A stretch of 64,000 bases of DNA from Mycobacterium sp. OTB74 (GCF_029892685.1 NZ_JARXVD010000001.1:558001-622000); one strand, 5' to 3'. Counted from the stretch's first letter, positions 19,805-30,549 are shown. Notes: generated by a model not told the origin, from the sequence alone. Made by a program: numbers and translations.

Positions 19805-21301
19805 ATGGCTGCCGCTGACCTTCTCGACTACGACGATGTCATCGCGACGTACGACCCCGTCATGGGCATGGAAGTACACGTCGAACTGTCCACCGCGACC
19901 AAGATGTTCTGTGGCTGCGCCAACCAGTTCGGCGCCGAGCCCAACACGCTGGTGTGCCCGGTCTGCCTGGGGCTCCCGGGAGCGCTGCCGGTGCTCAACG
20001 AGGCCGCCGTCGAGTCGGCCATCCGGATCGGTTTGGCGCTGAACTGCGATATCGCGCCATGGGGACGGTTCGCCCGCAAGAACTACTTCTACCCCGACCA
20101 GCCCAAGAACTACCAGATCAGCCAGTACGACGAGCCCATCGCGGTGAACGGCTACCTGGATGTGCCGCTGGACGACGGCGCTACGTGGCGGGTGGAGATC
20201 GAGCGCGCCCACATGGAGGAGGACACCGGCAAGCTGACCCACCTGGGCAGCGACACCGGCCGTATCTCCGGCGCCACCGCGTCGCTCGCCGACTTCAACC
20301 GGGCCGGCGTTCCGCTGATCGAGATCGTCACCAAGCCGATCGAAGGGACCGGCGAGCGCGCTCCCGAGATCGCCCGGGCCTATGTCACTGCGCTGCGGGA
20401 CCTCCTTCGTGCCTTGGACGTCTCCGATGTGCGGATGGATCAGGGCTCGATGCGCTGTGACTCCAATGTTTCGCTGAAACTGAAGGGCGCGGAAGAGTTC
20501 GGTACGCGAACCGAAACCAAGAACGTCAACTCGCTCAAGAGCGTCGAGGTGGCGGTGCGTTATGAGATGCGCCGGCAGGCTGCCGTCCTGCAGTCCGGGG
20601 GCACCATCACCCAGGAGACCCGGCACTTCCACGAGGACGGGCACACAACCTCGGGCCGGAGCAAGGAAACCGCCGAGGACTACCGGTACTTCCCGGAGCC
20701 GGACCTGGAGCCCATCGCCCCGCCGGCTGAGCTGGTGGAGCGACTGCGAGACACCATTCCGGAGCTGCCGTGGTTGGCGCGCAAGCGAATTCAGGAAGAC
20801 TGGGGAATCTCCGACGAGGTGATGCGCGACCTGGTGAACGCCGGCGCCGTTGAGTTGGTGGCGGCCACCGTGCAGCACGGGGCTTCCAGCGAAGCCGCTC
20901 GCGCGTGGTGGGGCAACTTCCTGGTGCAGAAGGCCAACGAAGCCGAGGTGACGTTGGACGACTTGGCCATCACCCCGGCGCAGGTGGCCGCAGTGGTCAA
21001 GCTGGTCGACGATGGCAAGCTTTCCAACAAGCTGGCCCGCCAGGTTGTCGAGGGTGTGCTGGCCGGCGAGGGCGAGCCCGAGCAGGTGATGACCGACCGC
21101 GGACTTGTTGTGGTGCGCGACGATTCGCTGATCCAGGCCGCGATCGATGAGGCGCTGGCCGCTCAACCGGACATCGCCGAGAAAATCCGGGGTGGCAAGG
21201 TGCAGGCCGCCGGCGCCATCGTCGGTGCGGTGATGAAGGCCACCAAGGGTCAGGCCGACGCCGCACGGGTGCGCGAACTGGTGATTGCCGCCTGTAGCTG
21301 A
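19805..21301 (+). CDS. gatB: Asp/Glu-tRNA(Asn/Gln) amidotransferase subunit B
   Basis: GatB phosphorylates the mischarged Glu-tRNA-Gln and transfers ammonia to it. The 498-residue product has [55 protein letters not shown] and a C-terminal YqeY-type helical tail with [16 protein letters not shown]. It follows pfkA after 25 bases. Its stop lies three bases from the convergent gene, leaving no room for a terminator. Confidence 0.96.
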   Translation: MAAADLLDYDDVIATYDPVMGMEVHVELSTATKMFCGCANQFGAEPNTLVCPVCLGLPGALPVLNEAAVESAIRIGLALNCDIAPWGRFARKNYFYPDQPKNYQISQYDEPIAVNGYLDVPLDDGATWRVEIERAHMEEDTGKLTHLGSDTGRISGATASLADFNRAGVPLIEIVTKPIEGTGERAPEIARAYVTALRDLLRALDVSDVRMDQGSMRCDSNVSLKLKGAEEFGTRTETKNVNSLKSVEVAVRYEMRRQAAVLQSGGTITQETRHFHEDGHTTSGRSKETAEDYRYFPEPDLEPIAPPAELVERLRDTIPELPWLARKRIQEDWGISDEVMRDLVNAGAVELVAATVQHGASSEAARAWWGNFLVQKANEAEVTLDDLAITPAQVAAVVKLVDDGKLSNKLARQVVEGVLAGEGEPEQVMTDRGLVVVRDDSLIQAAIDEALAAQPDIAEKIRGGKVQAAGAIVGAVMKATKGQADAARVRELVIAACS

Positions 21302-21304
21302 CCC

Positions 21305-22411
21305 TTAGAGGGGCGTTGCAGTATCCGGTGTGTGCAGCGCGGTCAGCGATGAGACGCCCGCGACGCAGTACCCCGCGATTACGAAACACAGTGCGGCCCA
21401 AGGGAGGCTGGCGGTAGGGGTGCCCGCGCCGGTGACACCGTCGATGGCACCCGCGAAATCCGGTAATACGGCAACCCACAACACGGTGAAGGTGAGCAGG
21501 TACAGCACACCGAACACCCGGACGTAGGGGCTTGGGTACTGGGTGCCGACGCGGCGAGTGATGCGCCATTGCTGAATCAGGGTGGGCATCGCCACCACGG
21601 CGAACATGACGATCTCGAGGGTGAGCACCACCGACTGCGCGACGATGTGCGGGGCCGCCAGCCACGCCGGCAGGCTCAGCACCCCGGTGAGAGTCGGCGC
21701 CAGCACGCAGATTGCCGGAATCCGCCAGATCATCGACCGTCGGCGTGCCCCGGCTTCGGCCGGGTGTGTGACCAGCACGTACACGAGCAGTCCGATGACC
21801 GCCGGTCCCAGCAGGGCTAGGCTGACCATGCTGCTGACCGGCACGCAGCCGAGCATCGGGTGATTCAGCGGATTGCCGGAATTCCAGACCCACCAACGCA
21901 ATTGCGGCCCCAGATGGTCAAACACGCCGTAGATGCAGCCGTGGACGGATCCCACGCAGACCGAGGCGACCAGCGCACCCCTACGCTCGAAAACCCCGAC
22001 CGCGCGAACCACGTCGAACGCCAAGGTGACTGTGGCCGGGTAGAGGGCCAGCACGTACAACGGCAATCGGTCGTCGAGGATGTCGACGGTGAAGACGTTG
22101 TGTACCAGCACGATGCCGAACCGTTGGGAGCTGAACATCTCGGGCGAATACCGCGGCAACTCGATCACCAGGGCATAGACCGCCGACGCCAGCCACAGCG
22201 CGACCCCGGTCAGGTCGCCCTCACGGCGCCAGCGACGCACGGCGAAGATCAGCGCGAGTACCGCGCCCGTCACCATTAACACCTCGACCACCGGCAGCGT
22301 CCAGTCGGTCAGCGTCAATGGGTTGCGCAGTCGCACCAACGAGCTGTCGTCGCAAGAGAAGCCGAGGTAGCCGGCCAGCCGAGCGAAGTCGGCTGGGCAT
22401 GACCTCATCAC
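21305..22411 (-). CDS. Polytopic membrane protein, function unknown
   Basis: The 368-residue product has about nine predicted helices (about 37-60, 71-90, 122-145, 155-175, 197-222, 238-260, 270-290, 312-330, 345-362). The N terminus and first loop carry charged residues, and there is no obvious catalytic motif. It lies 21 bases downstream of lppZ on the same strand, so the two are probably co-transcribed. It has no counterpart in M. tuberculosis that I recognise at this place. Confidence 0.65.
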   Translation of the reverse strand: MMRSCPADFARLAGYLGFSCDDSSLVRLRNPLTLTDWTLPVVEVLMVTGAVLALIFAVRRWRREGDLTGVALWLASAVYALVIELPRYSPEMFSSQRFGIVLVHNVFTVDILDDRLPLYVLALYPATVTLAFDVVRAVGVFERRGALVASVCVGSVHGCIYGVFDHLGPQLRWWVWNSGNPLNHPMLGCVPVSSMVSLALLGPAVIGLLVYVLVTHPAEAGARRRSMIWRIPAICVLAPTLTGVLSLPAWLAAPHIVAQSVVLTLEIVMFAVVAMPTLIQQWRITRRVGTQYPSPYVRVFGVLYLLTFTVLWVAVLPDFAGAIDGVTGAGTPTASLPWAALCFVIAGYCVAGVSSLTALHTPDTATPL

Positions 22412-22432
22412 ACGAGTGCACCTGACATCGGA

Positions 22433-23587
22433 CTACGTCTTGTCGTCGGTACTGCGCGGGAACCCGCCCTGCGGGAACAACGGGAACACCACGTCGTCGA
22501 ATTTCTCGGCGTCGCCGGCCGTCTTGTTCACCGTGGCGCCCCATACGTTGCCGTCGGGGGAGAGCTTCAAGGCGAAGGCGTGGCCGTGGGTGTCCTGCCG
22601 CATCACCTCAGGATTACCCGTCACGGCACCGGTGTCCTTGGACATCCGGACAGCCACTGTCTGTTTGGTGTTGACCAGGTTGACCAGGACGGTGCCGTCG
22701 GTTGCCGCGCATCCGGCGACGCCCGGCCGGTTCGGCCAGGTCCACACCGTCGATACCTTCGAGTCCTTGGTGATGCGTTGCAGTCGATCGGCGGCCGGGG
22801 TGCGGTCGGTGACATAGAGCGAGCCGTTGGACGCATCGATGCACATCGCGCCGCCGGCGCCCATCCCGGACAGCGCGGTAGTCGGCGGTGCCTGGCCCAC
22901 GGTGGTCGGCTGCTCGATGCGCAGCAGTTTGCCCGCCAGCGAAGTCGGATCGGCCGCAGCCGCAGGGTTGCCTGCGTCGCCCGTGAGCACCATCAGGGTG
23001 GTCGGGCTGGTGAAGATGAGCGCCCCGGTGTTACCCACGGCGCCCTTCGGGATGCCGGTCAGGATCGGCTTGGGCACATCGCCGTCGGCGATCCGGACCA
23101 CGCGGTTGTCGGCCGGCGTGCTGACGTAGGCGTACATCAGCCGGTCCTGCTGGTAGGTGGGCGACAGCACGATGTCCATCAGGCCGCCATCACCCGAGCC
23201 ATCGACGGGGATCACGACCTTGACCTTCGGTTCTGCGGTCGTGGAGATGTTCTTGACCGCACCGGTCACCCGCTCGGCCACCAGTGCCGAATGACTGTCG
23301 CCGCCCATGATCAGGCCGCTTGTGGACTCCAGGCAGCCCTGCAGCACGGCAGGTGCCGGGCATGCCTTGGGGAACGGGTTGGGTGGCAGCGGCGGTGGCG
23401 GCGGAGGTGGGGAGCTGGGCGGTGCGCCCATCTGAGGCTCAAGGGTGAACGGAGCTGACTCAGCTGAGTCGAAGCGGGCGCACCCGGGAACCACCAGCAA
23501 AACCGCGCCGAGCACCACGGCGACCCGGGACAGGTGACCTGCCAGCACACCCCGTGTGGACCGGCCTGGTCTCATGGTCGCCGTCAT
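22433..23587 (-). CDS. lppZ: Lipoprotein LppZ, beta-propeller-like
   Basis: The 384-residue product has a lipoprotein signal (hydrophobic stretch then VVPGCAR, with the lipidated cysteine near residue 36), a Pro-rich linker and a domain resembling sugar or sorbosone dehydrogenase beta-propellers: VDGSGDGGLMDIVLSP, NTGALIF, GDAGNPAAAADP, GKLLRIE. Mature protein should sit on the outer face of the plasma membrane. Enzyme activity is not established. ATG 23587 is chosen over a longer frame reaching 23686 because it places the signal peptide at the start. M. tuberculosis Rv3006 matches. Confidence 0.87.
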   Translation of the reverse strand: MTATMRPGRSTRGVLAGHLSRVAVVLGAVLLVVPGCARFDSAESAPFTLEPQMGAPPSSPPPPPPPLPPNPFPKACPAPAVLQGCLESTSGLIMGGDSHSALVAERVTGAVKNISTTAEPKVKVVIPVDGSGDGGLMDIVLSPTYQQDRLMYAYVSTPADNRVVRIADGDVPKPILTGIPKGAVGNTGALIFTSPTTLMVLTGDAGNPAAAADPTSLAGKLLRIEQPTTVGQAPPTTALSGMGAGGAMCIDASNGSLYVTDRTPAADRLQRITKDSKVSTVWTWPNRPGVAGCAATDGTVLVNLVNTKQTVAVRMSKDTGAVTGNPEVMRQDTHGHAFALKLSPDGNVWGATVNKTAGDAEKFDDVVFPLFPQGGFPRSTDDKT

Positions 23588-23725
23588 GCCCGCCAGGTTA
23601 CGGACCGGTTGATGGTGCGCGCCACGCCGGGCGGTGCGCAGGGCGCCGCTAATCCCGTGAACAAGCGGGTCAAAGTTCCGCGCCAATGCACGACCAGCGC
23701 GGCGATTGCACTTACCCTGGCAATC

Positions 23726-24598
23726 ATGACCAGTCCCCCCAACGACCCGCGCGCATGGCGACGGCCGGAACAGTCGGCCGCCAAGCCCGCGTCGGCGCGC
23801 CTGGTCGAGTCCGAAGACGACCTGCCCATCACGACCTACATCGCCGGCACCACTGACGGCGGCGAGATGGCCACCACAGCAATCCCGCGGTATGACACTC
23901 CGGCCGATGACGATGCATCATCATCGGCCGGATCTGCGAAGGGGTTCAGTCTGCTGAACGAACCCGAACCACTGCCTTACGTACAACCCAGCGGCCGTTC
24001 ATCCGCGCAGGGCGCCGAGCCCGCCGAGATCGAACCTGATCCCGAGGTCGAAGCGCGGGTACGCGCTGCCAGCCGACGCGGCACCCAGGACCTGGGTCTG
24101 CTGCTGTTGCGGGCAGGCCTGGGTGCCTGGTTGGTGGCGCACGGCCTGCAGAAGGCGTTCGGCTGGTGGGGTGGTCCGGGCCTGAATGGGTTCCAGCATT
24201 CGCTGGCCACCGCGGGCTACCAGCACGCGGGCGTGCTGTCCTACCTGGGCACGGGCGTTCAGATCGGGGCCGGAGTGCTGCTGGTGCTGGGTCTGTTCAC
24301 CCCGTTGGCCGCGGCGGTCGCGCTCGCCTACCTGCTCAACGCCCTGGCGGTGGCCGTGGGCGGACAGTTGATCCACGGCTATTTCCCGTATTTCCTGCCG
24401 GACGGGCATGAATACCAGGTGACCATGGTCGTGATCGCCGCGGCGCTCACCCTGACCGGACCCGGCCGCTACGGATTCGACGCGGGCCGCGGGTGGGCAC
24501 GCCGGCCATTCATCGGTTCGGCCCTGTCGCTGGTGCTCGGTATCGGGCTGGGCGTCGGCGTGTGGGTGTTGCTGAACGGCTCCAACCCGCTGAGTTAG
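23726..24598 (+). CDS. DoxX-family membrane protein
   Basis: The 290-residue product has a hydrophilic N-terminal region (about 1-125) and a DoxX domain of four helices: LLLLRAGLGAWLVAHGLQKAFGWW, SYLGTGVQIGAGVLLVLGLFTPLA, ALAYLLNALAVAV and VIAAALTLTGPGRYGFD. M. tuberculosis Rv3005c is the likely counterpart and acts with SodA and the rhodanese SseA in a membrane oxidoreductase complex (established for that species). It is divergent from lppZ across 138 bases. ATG 23726 is favoured; an open frame runs upstream inside lppZ. Confidence 0.87.
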   Translation: MTSPPNDPRAWRRPEQSAAKPASARLVESEDDLPITTYIAGTTDGGEMATTAIPRYDTPADDDASSSAGSAKGFSLLNEPEPLPYVQPSGRSSAQGAEPAEIEPDPEVEARVRAASRRGTQDLGLLLLRAGLGAWLVAHGLQKAFGWWGGPGLNGFQHSLATAGYQHAGVLSYLGTGVQIGAGVLLVLGLFTPLAAAVALAYLLNALAVAVGGQLIHGYFPYFLPDGHEYQVTMVVIAAALTLTGPGRYGFDAGRGWARRPFIGSALSLVLGIGLGVGVWVLLNGSNPLS

Positions 24599-24601
24599 CG
24601 G

Positions 24602-25012
24602 TTATTCGTTGTAGGGATTGGGCACCACGCCGCCGCTGGCCGCAGTCAGCACCGGTAGCGATCCGAACGTCACCGCGGGCAGTCGCAACAATGACCCGTC
24701 GGTCAGTTCGGCCTTGGCCCAGGACGACCTGTCGAACCGCAGTCCCTTGACCTCCGGCCAGCGCACCGTGCGGCTGGTCAGCAGTGACCGCGCGGTGACG
24801 CCCTGCCGGTCCGCGACAGTTCGGTATCGAATCACCATGGCCGACAACGCGATTGGGATGATGAGCAGGACAGCGCACCAGGACGGCCCGGAGAACACCA
24901 GCGCCAGCAGCCCGAGGGCGAAGAAGGCCACCGCAATGTGGGCGACCGCCGGAATTCTGATGACGACGGGCTTGGTTGCGGCCGAAGCGCTTCGGGGACT
25001 CACAAGAGACAT
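24602..25012 (-). CDS. cfp6: Cfp6-like PH-domain membrane protein
   Basis: The 136-residue product has two hydrophobic segments (about 23-60) and a soluble end with RTVRWPEVKGLRFDRSSWAKAELTDG-LRLPAVTF, resembling the bacterial PH-type domain of low molecular weight antigen 6 (Rv3004). Length is close to the family value of about 112 plus an N-terminal extension. It ends three bases from the DoxX-like gene and starts opposite the ilv leader region. The function is unknown. Confidence 0.83.
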   Translation of the reverse strand: MSLVSPRSASAATKPVVIRIPAVAHIAVAFFALGLLALVFSGPSWCAVLLIIPIALSAMVIRYRTVADRQGVTARSLLTSRTVRWPEVKGLRFDRSSWAKAELTDGSLLRLPAVTFGSLPVLTAASGGVVPNPYNE

Positions 25013-25056
25013 CTTCCCAGGCGCCGGGAGCGGCGAGTATGCGGCCTGGAGCCAAT

Positions 25057-25086
25057 TTGACCTGTGGACGCTGCGGGGACTACCGT
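25057..25086 (+). promoter_or_regulatory. Candidate ilvB promoter
   Basis: TTGACC (25057-25062) and TACCGT (25081-25086) are spaced by 18 bases, a fair match to a mycobacterial housekeeping promoter. Transcription would begin near 25092-25095, at or just before the leader-peptide ATG, so the leader would be nearly leaderless. Confidence 0.5.
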
Positions 25087-25094
25087 CAGATGTT

Positions 25095-25145
25095 ATGCGA
25101 ACCCCGGCAATGCTCGTAGTAATCGGTTGGCGCGTTGATGCGTAG
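25095..25145 (+). CDS. Putative ilvBNC leader peptide (16 residues)
   Basis: ATG 25095 to TAG 25143-25145 reads MRTPAMLVVIGWRVDA. Codons 7-10 are Leu-Val-Val-Ile, the three end products of the downstream pathway, placed before a strong terminator-like hairpin. Branched-chain leader peptides before ilvB have been predicted in Actinobacteria. The peptide is too short for ordinary gene calling. Translation would sense branched-chain aminoacyl-tRNA supply. Confidence 0.7.
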   Translation: MRTPAMLVVIGWRVDA

Positions 25146-25183
25146 CCAGGCTTAGCAGCCGACACCGACGAGCATCGACGCGC
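25110..25183 (+). promoter_or_regulatory. Alternative RNA pairings of the ilv attenuator
   Basis: GCGCGTTGATGC (25130-25141) can pair with GCATCGACGCGC (25172-25183) over 12 positions with one G-U. ATGCTCGT (25110-25117, leader codons Met-Leu-Val) can instead pair with ACGAGCAT (25168-25175) over 8. Both share 25172-25175, so they exclude each other. The first pairing can be extended to 25125-25128 with 25184-25187, which would invade the left arm of the terminator. Confidence 0.5.
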
Positions 25184-25184
25184 A

Positions 25185-25221
25185 ACCCTCGTACAGCAGC
25201 AGACGCTGGCGGGGGTTTTTT
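25185..25221 (+). terminator. Intrinsic attenuator terminator before ilvB
   Basis: ACCCTCG (25185-25191) pairs with CGGGGGT (25210-25216) with one G-U pair, then CAGC (25194-25197) with GCTG (25205-25208), around a 7-base loop. Six T follow (25216-25221). It lies 46 bases before the ilvB start and after the leader peptide, the expected place for an attenuator. Confidence 0.75.
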
Positions 25222-25266
25222 GTTGCCCGAGAACATAACCGCTGAGAACACTGACAAGAGGACATA

Positions 25267-27108
25267 GTGAGCGCACCTACTACGCGACCGCCCGAGTCGG
25301 CGCAGAAGACCAACGGGGTTGCCAGCCCGCAACCGAGAACCGTTGCCCCGCAACAGATGACCGGTGCCCAGGCGGTCGTGCGCTCGCTCGAGGAACTGGA
25401 TGTCGACACCATCTTCGGCATTCCTGGCGGCGCGGTGCTGCCCGTCTATGACCCGCTGTACGACTCCAAGAAGGTCCGCCACGTCCTGGTCCGGCACGAG
25501 CAGGGCGCAGGCCACGCGGCGTCGGGCTACGCGCACGCCACCGGCAAGGTCGGCGTGATGATGGCCACGTCGGGTCCCGGCGCCACCAACCTGGTGACCC
25601 CGCTGGCCGACGCCCAGATGGACTCCATCCCGGTGGTCGCCATCACAGGCCAGGTCGGCCGTGGCCTGATCGGCACCGACGCCTTCCAGGAAGCCGACAT
25701 CACCGGCATGACCATGCCGATTACCAAGCACAACTTCCTGGTGCGCAATGGTGACGACATCGCCAAGGTCATCGCCGAGGCATTCCACATCGCGTCCTCT
25801 GGCCGCCCCGGCGCGGTTCTGGTGGACATCCCCAAGGACATCCTGCAGGGCCAGTGCACCTTCAGTTGGCCACCGGAGATCGACCTGCCGGGCTACAAGC
25901 CCAACACCAAGCCGCACAGCCGCCAGGTGCGCGAGGCGGCCAAGCTGATCGCCGCCGCCCACAAGCCCGTGCTGTACGTCGGTGGCGGTGTCATCCGCGG
26001 TGATGCCAGCGCCGAACTGCTGGAACTGGCCGAACTGACCGGCATCCCGGTCGTCACCACCCTGATGGCGCGCGGCGCATTCCCGGACAGCCATGCCCAG
26101 CACATGGGCATGCCGGGCATGCACGGCACCGTTTCAGCGGTCGCGGCGCTGCAGAAGAGCGACCTGCTGATCGCACTGGGCACGCGCTTCGATGACCGCG
26201 TCACCGGCCAGCTGTCAACATTCGCGCCCGAGGCGAAGGTGATCCACGCCGACATCGACCCGGCCGAGATCGGCAAGAACCGGCACGCCGATGTGCCCAT
26301 CGTCGGTGACATAAAGAACGTCATCGTCGACCTGCTGGCGGCGCTTCGCCGGGACGGGGTCTCCGCCGATACGCTGGACCTTGCCGACTGGTGGGAGTAC
26401 CTGAACGGCATCAAGGCCACCTACCCGCTGAGCTACGGCCCGCAGAGCGACGGCAGCCTCTCGCCCGAGTACGTCATCGAGAAGCTGGGTCAGATGGCCG
26501 GCCCGGACGCGCTGTATGTGGCTGGCGTCGGCCAGCACCAGATGTGGGCCGCGCAATTCATCAAGTACGAGAACCCCAAGACCTGGCTGAACTCCGGGGG
26601 CCTGGGCACCATGGGTTACTCGATCCCGGCCGCCATGGGCGCCAAGTTCGCCCGCCCGGAGGCCGAGGTGTGGGCCATCGATGGTGACGGCTGCTTCCAG
26701 ATGACCAACCAGGAGCTGGCCACCTGTGCAGTGGAGGGCGCCCCGATCAAGGTCGCGCTGATCAACAACGGCAACTTGGGCATGGTGCGGCAGTGGCAGA
26801 CGCTCTTCTACGAGGAGCGCTACAGCCAGACCGATCTTTCCACCCACTCGCGCCGGATTCCGGACTTCGTGAAGCTGGCCGAGGCGCTGGGCTGCGTCGG
26901 CCTGCGTTGCGAGCGTGAGGAGGACGTCGAGGACGTAATCCGGCAGGCCCGCGAGATCAATGACCGCCCCGTGGTCATCGACTTCATCGTGGGTGCCGAC
27001 GCCCAGGTGTGGCCGATGGTCGCCGCGGGCACCAGCAACGACGAGATCATGGCGGCGCGCGATATCCGTCCGCTGTTCGACAACGAGGATCAGGTGCAAG
27101 CCCGATGA
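25267..27108 (+). CDS. ilvB: Acetolactate synthase large (catalytic) subunit
   Basis: IlvB makes acetolactate or acetohydroxybutyrate from pyruvate and 2-ketobutyrate with ThDP, FAD and Mg. The 613-residue protein has the ThDP glutamate in [14 protein letters not shown], the GTDAFQE segment, [23 protein letters not shown] and the ThDP/Mg motif [16 protein letters not shown] 30-40 residue N-terminal extension precedes the conserved domain. GTG 25267 has an AGAGGA site upstream. The preceding leader region suggests attenuation control. Confidence 0.96.
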   Translation: MSAPTTRPPESAQKTNGVASPQPRTVAPQQMTGAQAVVRSLEELDVDTIFGIPGGAVLPVYDPLYDSKKVRHVLVRHEQGAGHAASGYAHATGKVGVMMATSGPGATNLVTPLADAQMDSIPVVAITGQVGRGLIGTDAFQEADITGMTMPITKHNFLVRNGDDIAKVIAEAFHIASSGRPGAVLVDIPKDILQGQCTFSWPPEIDLPGYKPNTKPHSRQVREAAKLIAAAHKPVLYVGGGVIRGDASAELLELAELTGIPVVTTLMARGAFPDSHAQHMGMPGMHGTVSAVAALQKSDLLIALGTRFDDRVTGQLSTFAPEAKVIHADIDPAEIGKNRHADVPIVGDIKNVIVDLLAALRRDGVSADTLDLADWWEYLNGIKATYPLSYGPQSDGSLSPEYVIEKLGQMAGPDALYVAGVGQHQMWAAQFIKYENPKTWLNSGGLGTMGYSIPAAMGAKFARPEAEVWAIDGDGCFQMTNQELATCAVEGAPIKVALINNGNLGMVRQWQTLFYEERYSQTDLSTHSRRIPDFVKLAEALGCVGLRCEREEDVEDVIRQAREINDRPVVIDFIVGADAQVWPMVAAGTSNDEIMAARDIRPLFDNEDQVQAR

Positions 27109-27608
27109 CGACTACTCACACTCTGTCGGTCCTGGTCGAGGACACTCCCGGTGTGCTGGCTCGGGTGGCGGCGCTGTTCTCGCGGCGCGGCTTCAACATC
27201 CAGTCGCTGGCGGTCGGTGGCACCGACCAGAAGAACATGTCCCGGATGACCATCGTGGTCGCCGTCGAGGACCTGCCGTTGGAGCAGATGACCAAGCAGC
27301 TCAACAAGCTGATCAACGTCATCAAGATCGTCGAGCAGGAACCGGACAACTCGGTGTCTCGCGAGCTGGCGCTGATCAAAGTGCGTGCTGACGCAAGCGT
27401 CCGTGGGCAGGTCATTGAGGCCGTCAACCTGTTCCGGGCCAAGGTGGTCGACGTGTCCAACGAGTCGCTGACCATCGAGGCCACCGGCACCCAGGAGAAG
27501 CTCGAAGCATTGCTTCGAGTGCTGGAGCCGTACGGTATCCGTGAGCTGGTGCAGTCCGGTGTGGTGTCCCTGGCCCGCGGTCCGCGCGCTATCGGCGCGG
27601 CCAAATAA
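27105..27608 (+). CDS. ilvN: Acetolactate synthase regulatory subunit
   Basis: The 167-residue subunit carries an ACT domain ([25 protein letters not shown], residues about 5-75) and a C-terminal regulatory domain, the form that gives valine feedback inhibition. Its ATG overlaps the ilvB stop by four bases (ATGA at 27105-27108), which keeps subunit ratios linked. It is followed by ilvC after 69 bases. Confidence 0.95.
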   Translation: MTTTHTLSVLVEDTPGVLARVAALFSRRGFNIQSLAVGGTDQKNMSRMTIVVAVEDLPLEQMTKQLNKLINVIKIVEQEPDNSVSRELALIKVRADASVRGQVIEAVNLFRAKVVDVSNESLTIEATGTQEKLEALLRVLEPYGIRELVQSGVVSLARGPRAIGAAK

Positions 27609-27677
27609 CCCGGGTCCGCGTGGTATCAGCGCGGCGGAATAGTCTTCGACAACACAATCAAGGTAAGGAATAAGTAA

Positions 27678-28691
<1,014 letters not shown>

Positions 28692-28701
28692 CTCCCAACG
28701 C

Positions 28702-28750
28702 GATTTGTGCACGTTTACCGGCCGAGATCGCCGGTAAACGTGCACAAGTC
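28702..28750. terminator. Long palindrome between convergent genes
   Basis: A 21-base stem (28702-28722 with 28730-28750; one G-U pair) encloses a 7-base loop. The arms contain TGTGCACGTTTACCGGC and its complement. No T-run follows. It sits between ilvC and the convergent FAD gene, so it may be a bidirectional terminator or a dispersed palindromic repeat. Confidence 0.65.
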
Positions 28751-28751
28751 G

Positions 28752-29930
28752 TTACTCGGCGACGGCGATGTCGTCGCGGAGCTGCCGCTCGATGAGCAGG
28801 TCGCCGACGTACGGTAGCGACAGCAGGCGGCTCAGCTTGTTGCGGGCCCACACGCCCGGCCATGTCCGTGGGGCAAAAGTCGCGGCGAACCGCCGGGCTG
28901 AGCGTTGCTTGCCGGCGATCAGCGGCTGCAGCAGCCGCTGGTATTCATGAAAAGCCTTGCGGTATTCGCCCTTTGCGCGATGCAGTTCATCGGCGAGCAC
29001 ATAGGCCTCCACCATGGCCAGGCCGGTACCCTCGCCAGCCAGCAGCGATACCGCGGCCGCCGCATCACCGATGAGCATGACCCGATCCTTGAACCAGGTG
29101 TCCATCGCGATCTGACTTACCCGATCGAAATAGATGTCGTCGCAGCCCTGCATCGTGTCCAAGATGTGCCGGCATTCCCAACCCATCCCACCGAACACCG
29201 CACCGAGGGATTCTTTGATCTCATCAGGCCCGTGCGGATCTGCGCTGCGAAATCGGTCGCTGGTGCCGATCAGCAGAAACATGGTGCGGTCATCGCGCAT
29301 CGCGAACCGGCTCACCATGCGCCCCGGAGCCCCGTACGACACATAGACCAACTCATCGCGGGGGCGATAGCCCCGCGCCTCGAATGCGGCGACGCGGTAG
29401 CCGAGGTCCCGCTCGAAATCCGCGTCGGGCCCAAATACCAACCGCCGCACCGGTGAATGCAGGCCTCCGGCCCCGATCAGGAGATCGAACTCACGGGCAC
29501 CCCCGTTGTGGAAGCCGACTTGAACACCTGCCTCGTCCTGTTCGACAGTGGCGATACTGTCACCGAAGATGCTCTCGACATCCTCTGAGAGGGTGCCGTA
29601 GATCATGGCTGCCATGTCGCCGCGTGCCAGACTGGTAAACCGTCCCCCGGCCATCCGCTGGAACCCGTCCGTGCGGAATCCGCCCGCCCTGTGACCGCGC
29701 CGGTCGACGAGCCGCACCTCGCCCACCGTATACCCGGCCGTGCCTAACTGCGGTCCGAGCCCCATCCGCTCGGCGATCCGATAGCCCGCTCCCCAGAAGT
29801 CGACGACATAGCCGCCGGTCCGGAGGGCCGGAGCCTGCTCGACCAGGGTGATCTGATGGCCGTCGCGGTGCAGCCAGTACGCCAGGGTCGGCCCCGCGAT
29901 CCCGGTCCCGCTGATGGCGATTCTCATCAC
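28752..29930 (-). CDS. FAD-dependent monooxygenase (PHBH/UbiH-type)
   Basis: The 392-residue product starts with the Rossmann motif MRIAISGTGIAGPTLAYWL, has DLLIGAGGLHSPVR in the middle and MLIGDAAAAVSLLAGEGTGLAMVEAY (the second FAD motif) near residue 280. A second in-frame ATG one codon later (29927) is equally possible. The fold fits aromatic or TetX-like hydroxylases; the substrate is unknown. It is divergent from nothing nearby: the upstream gene is on the same strand. Confidence 0.83.
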   Translation of the reverse strand: MMRIAISGTGIAGPTLAYWLHRDGHQITLVEQAPALRTGGYVVDFWGAGYRIAERMGLGPQLGTAGYTVGEVRLVDRRGHRAGGFRTDGFQRMAGGRFTSLARGDMAAMIYGTLSEDVESIFGDSIATVEQDEAGVQVGFHNGGAREFDLLIGAGGLHSPVRRLVFGPDADFERDLGYRVAAFEARGYRPRDELVYVSYGAPGRMVSRFAMRDDRTMFLLIGTSDRFRSADPHGPDEIKESLGAVFGGMGWECRHILDTMQGCDDIYFDRVSQIAMDTWFKDRVMLIGDAAAAVSLLAGEGTGLAMVEAYVLADELHRAKGEYRKAFHEYQRLLQPLIAGKQRSARRFAATFAPRTWPGVWARNKLSRLLSLPYVGDLLIERQLRDDIAVAE

Positions 29931-29949
29931 GCCCAGCCAACCCGAATAC

Positions 29950-30549
29950 TTACCTCGTCAGCCGGTCAGCGACCTGCACGACCCGGCGGGCCAGGTGTTC
30001 CAACGCATTCTCGGTGGCTTCGTCGAACTCGGAGATGTTGTCGTGGTTGGCCAGCAGGCTTACGCCGTACGGGTTGCCGTCGACGTACTTGAGCGGGTCG
30101 GTGTAGCCCGGTGCCACGATGATCCCGCCCCAATGCATCAGCGTGATGTACAGCGACAGCAGTGTGGTTTCCTGCCCGCCGTGTGCCGTGTTGGTCGAGG
30201 TGAATCCCGCGTATACCTTGTCGGCCAACGCGCCCTGCGACCACAGCCCACCGAGCGAATCCAGAAAACCCCGCAACTGCGAAGCCACCGACCCGAACCG
30301 GGTCGGGGAGCCGAAGATCACGGCATCGGCCCACTCGATGTCATCGCCGGTGGCGGTCGGAAGATCTTTTGTGGCTTCGTAATTCGCAGTCCACGCCGGA
30401 TTGTGCGCGAACGACGCAGGATCCGCGGTCTCAGCGACGGGCCGCACCCGGACCTCGGCGCCTGCTGCTTCTGCAGCGGCGGCGACGCGATGCGCCATCG
30501 TGGTGCCGTGACCGGTTGCGGAGTAGTAGATGACAGAGAGCTTGGCCAT
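29950..30549 (-). CDS. WrbA-like flavodoxin/NAD(P)H:quinone oxidoreductase
   Basis: The 199-residue product has the FMN phosphate loop YYSATGHGTTMA, GSPTRFGSVASQL, FTSTNTAHGGQETTL and the HWGGIIVAPGYTDP end typical of WrbA. Such enzymes reduce quinones with two electrons. ATG 30549 (MAKLSVIYY) is chosen; five extra residues to 30564 are less likely. It is about 19 bases from the downstream FAD gene, and the two redox proteins may be co-transcribed. Confidence 0.88.
   Translation of the reverse strand: MAKLSVIYYSATGHGTTMAHRVAAAAEAAGAEVRVRPVAETADPASFAHNPAWTANYEATKDLPTATGDDIEWADAVIFGSPTRFGSVASQLRGFLDSLGGLWSQGALADKVYAGFTSTNTAHGGQETTLLSLYITLMHWGGIIVAPGYTDPLKYVDGNPYGVSLLANHDNISEFDEATENALEHLARRVVQVADRLTR

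Noticed and set aside
19727..21166. A 479-residue minus-strand frame over gatB
   Set aside because: It lies entirely inside gatB and reflects the GC-rich codon pattern.
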